A DNA stretch of 64,000 nucleotides from Methylobacterium sp. UNC378MF (lineage in GTDB: Bacteria > Pseudomonadota > Alphaproteobacteria > Rhizobiales > Beijerinckiaceae): assembly GCF_900103195.1 (NCBI RefSeq), contig NZ_FMWU01000028.1, forward strand, positions 1 through 64,000. Reading direction: 5' to 3'. A model generated the notes under the pieces. That model saw nothing but the letters and a program-made list of their open reading frames with translations. It ran no database searches and was not told the DNA's origin. Made by a program: the position numbers and the translations under genes. The first letter of the stretch is position 1, and the number at the start of each line of letters is the position of its first letter. Below are positions 61,460 to 64,000 of this stretch, in pieces.

Positions 61460-63088
61460 CTACTCGACGATGAAGCCGACGTGCCCGCGATAGGTGCGTC
61501 CGAGCGGCGGCGCCGCGGCGGCCCCGGGCGAGGCGACCTTGCCGTAGATGCGGTTGATCTGGCCGAGCAGAACCGTCTGACCGTCGCTGGCGTCGACGAA
61601 GTTGTCGTCGGGGCGGCTCACCTGCTTCGGCTCCATCGCGCGGGCGATGTAGGGCGTGCACATGATCATCAGCTCGGTCTCCATGCGCTGGTAGTCGCGG
61701 GAGCGGAACAGCGCCCCGAGGATCGGCAGGTTGATCAGCCCCGGCAGGCCGGAGATCGCCTGCTTGTTGACCTGCTGGATCAGGCCGGCCGTCATCATCA
61801 CGCCGCCGGAAGGCAGCTCGACGGTGGTCTCGGAGCGGCGCACCCGGGTGCCCGGCACCGCGACCGAGCTGTTGCCGACGACGTAATTGAAGCTCTGCTG
61901 CGGATCGATCTCGGTCACGTCCGTGGCGACGCGGATCGAGATCCGGTTGTCGGCCAGCACCACGGGGGTAAACGACAGGGCGACACCGTAGGGCTTGTAT
62001 GTGATGCCGGGCGAGCAGACGCCGCCGACCGCGCAGGTGGCCGAGGACGGCACCGGGAACTCACCGCCGGCCAGGAACTTGGCGGCCTCGCCGGAGATCG
62101 CGGTCAAGGTCGGCTCGGCGAGGATGCGCGAGACGCCGGCCTGCTCGAACGCCTTCAGGGTCGCCTGCAGCGAGAAGCCGCCCCCCTGCACGGAGGCCTG
62201 GATCTGATTCCCGCTCGGCGTGCTTGTGTTGATCGGGAAGGGCAAATTGTTGGTCAGCACGTTCGGGATCACCGCCGGCACCTGCGTCGCGGCGGCGGTC
62301 CCGCTATTGACGATCGTCTGGCCCACGGTTCCGACCGGGTTCAGAGCCGACCAGTTGCCGGTCATGTTGATCCCGAATTGCTTCAGGACGTTGCGGGACA
62401 CCTCCACCACGGTGACGCGGAGCATCACCTGATCCTTGTTGCGGATCGTGAGGTTGTTGATCACCGCGCCCCGCGCTCCGGCGGCGACGCCCCCGCTGGG
62501 GGCCCCGGCGCCGGCGGCCCCGGCCGCCCCACCGCCCAGCCCCACGAAGGCGTTGGCGATGTCGATCGCCTGCTGCGCATCCGCCGAGGAGTTCACCGAG
62601 CCCGACAGGAGCACTGAGGCTCCCGAGGAGCGCACGTCGAAGCGGCCGCCCGGGATGCTCTGGCCGAGCAGCTCGCGCAGGGTCCCGAGGTTGAGATCCC
62701 GCGCCACCGTCACGTCGAGGGCAGCGATCTGGCGGCCCTCGGCATCCAGGATGAAGATCGAGGTCGCACCGTCGGCCATGCCGATCACGAAGACCTTGCG
62801 GGTCGAGCGGACCACGGCGTTGGCCACCGCGGGGTTGGCCACGAACACCTCCTTGGCGTCGCGCGGCAGGTCGACGATGACGGAGCGGCCGGCGGTGAGT
62901 TCGACCCGCCGGGTCGAGGCGGATTCCGCCGCGCCGATCGTCAGGATCGGCGCAGGACCTAAGCTCTGCCGTTCCTGGGCGGGCACGGGTCCCGTCAGGG
63001 CAACCAGCAGGGCGAGGGCGCCGGCCGAGCGGCGGGCGGGGCGGCGCACCGGGCGCGCGTGGAGCAGCGGAGCGGTCATGGCGGTCAC
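61460..63088 (-). CDS. cpaC: Tad secretin CpaC
   Basis: Outer-membrane pore for the Flp pilus. 542 residues. Signal peptide (about 15-38), N-terminal pilus-assembly domain (VELTAGRSVIVDLPRDAKEV, FVIGMADGATSIFILDAEGR), a BON domain (VLLSGSVNSSADAQQAIDIA), and a C-terminal secretin domain (SGEAAKFLAGGEFPVP, VALSFTPVVLADNRISIRVA, VELPSGGVMMTAGLIQQ). GTG at 63088 overlaps the cpaB TGA (GTGA); an ATG at 63079 is also possible. Confidence 0.95.
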   Translation of the reverse strand: MTAMTAPLLHARPVRRPARRSAGALALLVALTGPVPAQERQSLGPAPILTIGAAESASTRRVELTAGRSVIVDLPRDAKEVFVANPAVANAVVRSTRKVFVIGMADGATSIFILDAEGRQIAALDVTVARDLNLGTLRELLGQSIPGGRFDVRSSGASVLLSGSVNSSADAQQAIDIANAFVGLGGGAAGAAGAGAPSGGVAAGARGAVINNLTIRNKDQVMLRVTVVEVSRNVLKQFGINMTGNWSALNPVGTVGQTIVNSGTAAATQVPAVIPNVLTNNLPFPINTSTPSGNQIQASVQGGGFSLQATLKAFEQAGVSRILAEPTLTAISGEAAKFLAGGEFPVPSSATCAVGGVCSPGITYKPYGVALSFTPVVLADNRISIRVATDVTEIDPQQSFNYVVGNSSVAVPGTRVRRSETTVELPSGGVMMTAGLIQQVNKQAISGLPGLINLPILGALFRSRDYQRMETELMIMCTPYIARAMEPKQVSRPDDNFVDASDGQTVLLGQINRIYGKVASPGAAAAPPLGRTYRGHVGFIVE

Positions 63089-63900
63089 GGCGTCTGCTGC
63101 CGCGCGACGCCGAAGCGCACCACGGTCAAGGCGGGTTCGGGCATCTGCGCCGCGGACGTATCGGCCAGCGGCGCGGTTTCGGGCGGGCGCCCGGCATCGG
63201 CGAGGCTGCGCAGCGAGAGGGTGAGGGCGCCGACCTTCTGGGCGAGCGCCAGGGTCTCGGCCTGAGCGGGCGTGACGGCCAGCGTCGCGGTCTCGCCGGT
63301 GACGACGTTGGTGCCGTTCTTCTCCTGGACGAGCTGACCGATCGCCAGGACGCGGATGTCGGTCAGGATCGTCTGGGAGAGCTGCACGTCGCTGTTGTTG
63401 ACCCGCGAATTGGATTCGTCCCGGAACGTGCGGATCACGTCGACGCGGTCATTCGGCAGGATGAAGCCGCCGGCCGAGTTGGTGCCGCGGCTGTCGGTGA
63501 CGATGGCGACCGCGCGCATGCCGGGGGGCAGGATCGCCGCCATGAAGCCGCTCTCCGGGCGCACCAGCTTCTGCGCACGGATCGGCTCGCCCGCCAGGAA
63601 ACCCGAGCGCACGGACGCGCCGACGGTCTCTTCGAGCGCCTTCGGGTTGATCTTGCGGGTCATGTAGCCGGCCGTGACGGCGCCGTCCGGCCAGGATTGC
63701 CAGCGCAGATCCGCAGCCCGGAGCACTTGGCCCATGGGCATGTCGATGGCGGCCACGAGCACGTCGGTCATCGGCTGCGGCGGCGCCTCGGCCTTGGGCG
63801 GCGGCGGCGGCGGCGGCGGATCGCCGCCGCTCATCAGGAAGGCCGCCCCGGTACCGGCCGCGAGGGCTATACCGAGGACGGCGAAACGGGCTGGGTTCAT
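63085..63900 (-). CDS. cpaB: Tad pilus assembly protein CpaB
   Basis: 271 residues. N-terminal signal or membrane anchor (about 6-25, with a Pro-rich linker PPPPPPPKAEAPP after it), then a SAF-like domain at about 45-110 (VLVAAIDMPMGQVLRAADL) and an RcpC/CpaB domain with MRAVAIVTDSRGTNSAGGFI. First visible gene of the operon, ATG at 63900. Pilin flp and cpaA, usually just upstream, must lie beyond the window edge. Confidence 0.94.
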   Translation of the reverse strand: MNPARFAVLGIALAAGTGAAFLMSGGDPPPPPPPPKAEAPPQPMTDVLVAAIDMPMGQVLRAADLRWQSWPDGAVTAGYMTRKINPKALEETVGASVRSGFLAGEPIRAQKLVRPESGFMAAILPPGMRAVAIVTDSRGTNSAGGFILPNDRVDVIRTFRDESNSRVNNSDVQLSQTILTDIRVLAIGQLVQEKNGTNVVTGETATLAVTPAQAETLALAQKVGALTLSLRSLADAGRPPETAPLADTSAAQMPEPALTVVRFGVARQQTP

Positions 63901-63982
63901 CGCATCGCCACGGGCCGGAGACGGCCGAATTGCCGTCCATGACCGGAACCTGCGCGGGGATTCGTGTAATTATGGTTAAGGT

Positions 63983-63988
63983 ATTATA
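63983..63988 (-). promoter_or_regulatory. Possible -10 box upstream of cpaB
   Basis: On the minus strand this reads TATAAT exactly, about 85 bases before the cpaB ATG in a locally AT-rich stretch. Its -35 would lie at or past the window end, so the promoter cannot be confirmed. Confidence 0.4.
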
Positions 63989-64000
63989 ACCTCTCGCATT

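Overview
The window looks like chromosomal DNA of a high-GC alphaproteobacterium, most likely Methylobacterium or a close relative. The evidence is the style of the ribosomal and RNA polymerase proteins, a candidate hopanoid C-2 methylase, a class III adenylate cyclase fused to TPR repeats, a GcrA-like zinc-finger peptide, a CpaB-to-TadC pilus locus, and dispersed intergenic palindromes of a type common in this group. I saw no insertion sequence, prophage, CRISPR array or rRNA operon.

Layout. 1-16.5 kb is the tuf / tRNA-Trp / secE-nusG-rplKA / rplJL-rpoBC core. It is split between rplA and rplJ by a B12-dependent radical SAM gene (candidate hpnP), which follows a strong terminator; rplJ has its own promoter and structured leader. 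16.8-22 kb holds a SleB-type wall hydrolase, a secreted four-repeat protein, an acrylyl-CoA reductase-like enzyme, a GreA/GreB-type factor, and a LysR regulator divergent from wrbA with a clear palindromic operator between them. 22-29 kb holds a Sua5-type tRNA modification enzyme, an acyl-CoA dehydrogenase / enoyl-CoA hydratase / SDR operon, a second B12 radical SAM protein, and a Gdx-type SMR exporter whose leader looks like a guanidine-II riboswitch. 29-38.6 kb holds a chemoreceptor, CorA, an RlmD/TrmA-type methyltransferase overlapping TlyA, SodC, a thioesterase, several tiny proteins and a cyclase-TPR protein. 38.7-44.8 kb holds an internally deleted molybdopterin oxidoreductase remnant and a Cus-type metal efflux operon. 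45-48.4 kb holds a DEAD-box helicase, tRNA-Leu, an orphan FliN-like protein and LipB. 48.4-54.1 kb holds a two-barrel carbohydrate porin and a four-gene Ftr-type iron uptake operon. 54.3-63.9 kb holds a mercaptopyruvate sulfurtransferase, the GcrA-like peptide and a seven-gene Tad/Cpa pilus operon read leftward.

How genes work together. The first 16.5 kb makes elongation factor, translocon, transcription factor, ribosomal stalk and RNA polymerase parts. The Cus operon should export Cu(I)/Ag(I), and the Ftr operon should import iron using a copper-binding cupredoxin. The acyl-CoA genes form one catabolic operon of unknown substrate. The Tad genes encode the secretin, ATPases and inner-membrane platform of a Flp pilus; the pilin and prepilin peptidase must lie outside the window. 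The least expected items are the guanidine-II-like leader, the LysR/wrbA operator with a third half-site, the radical SAM gene inside the ribosomal cluster, the OMP-OprB fusion, and the molybdoenzyme remnant that keeps both ends of its gene but has lost the middle.
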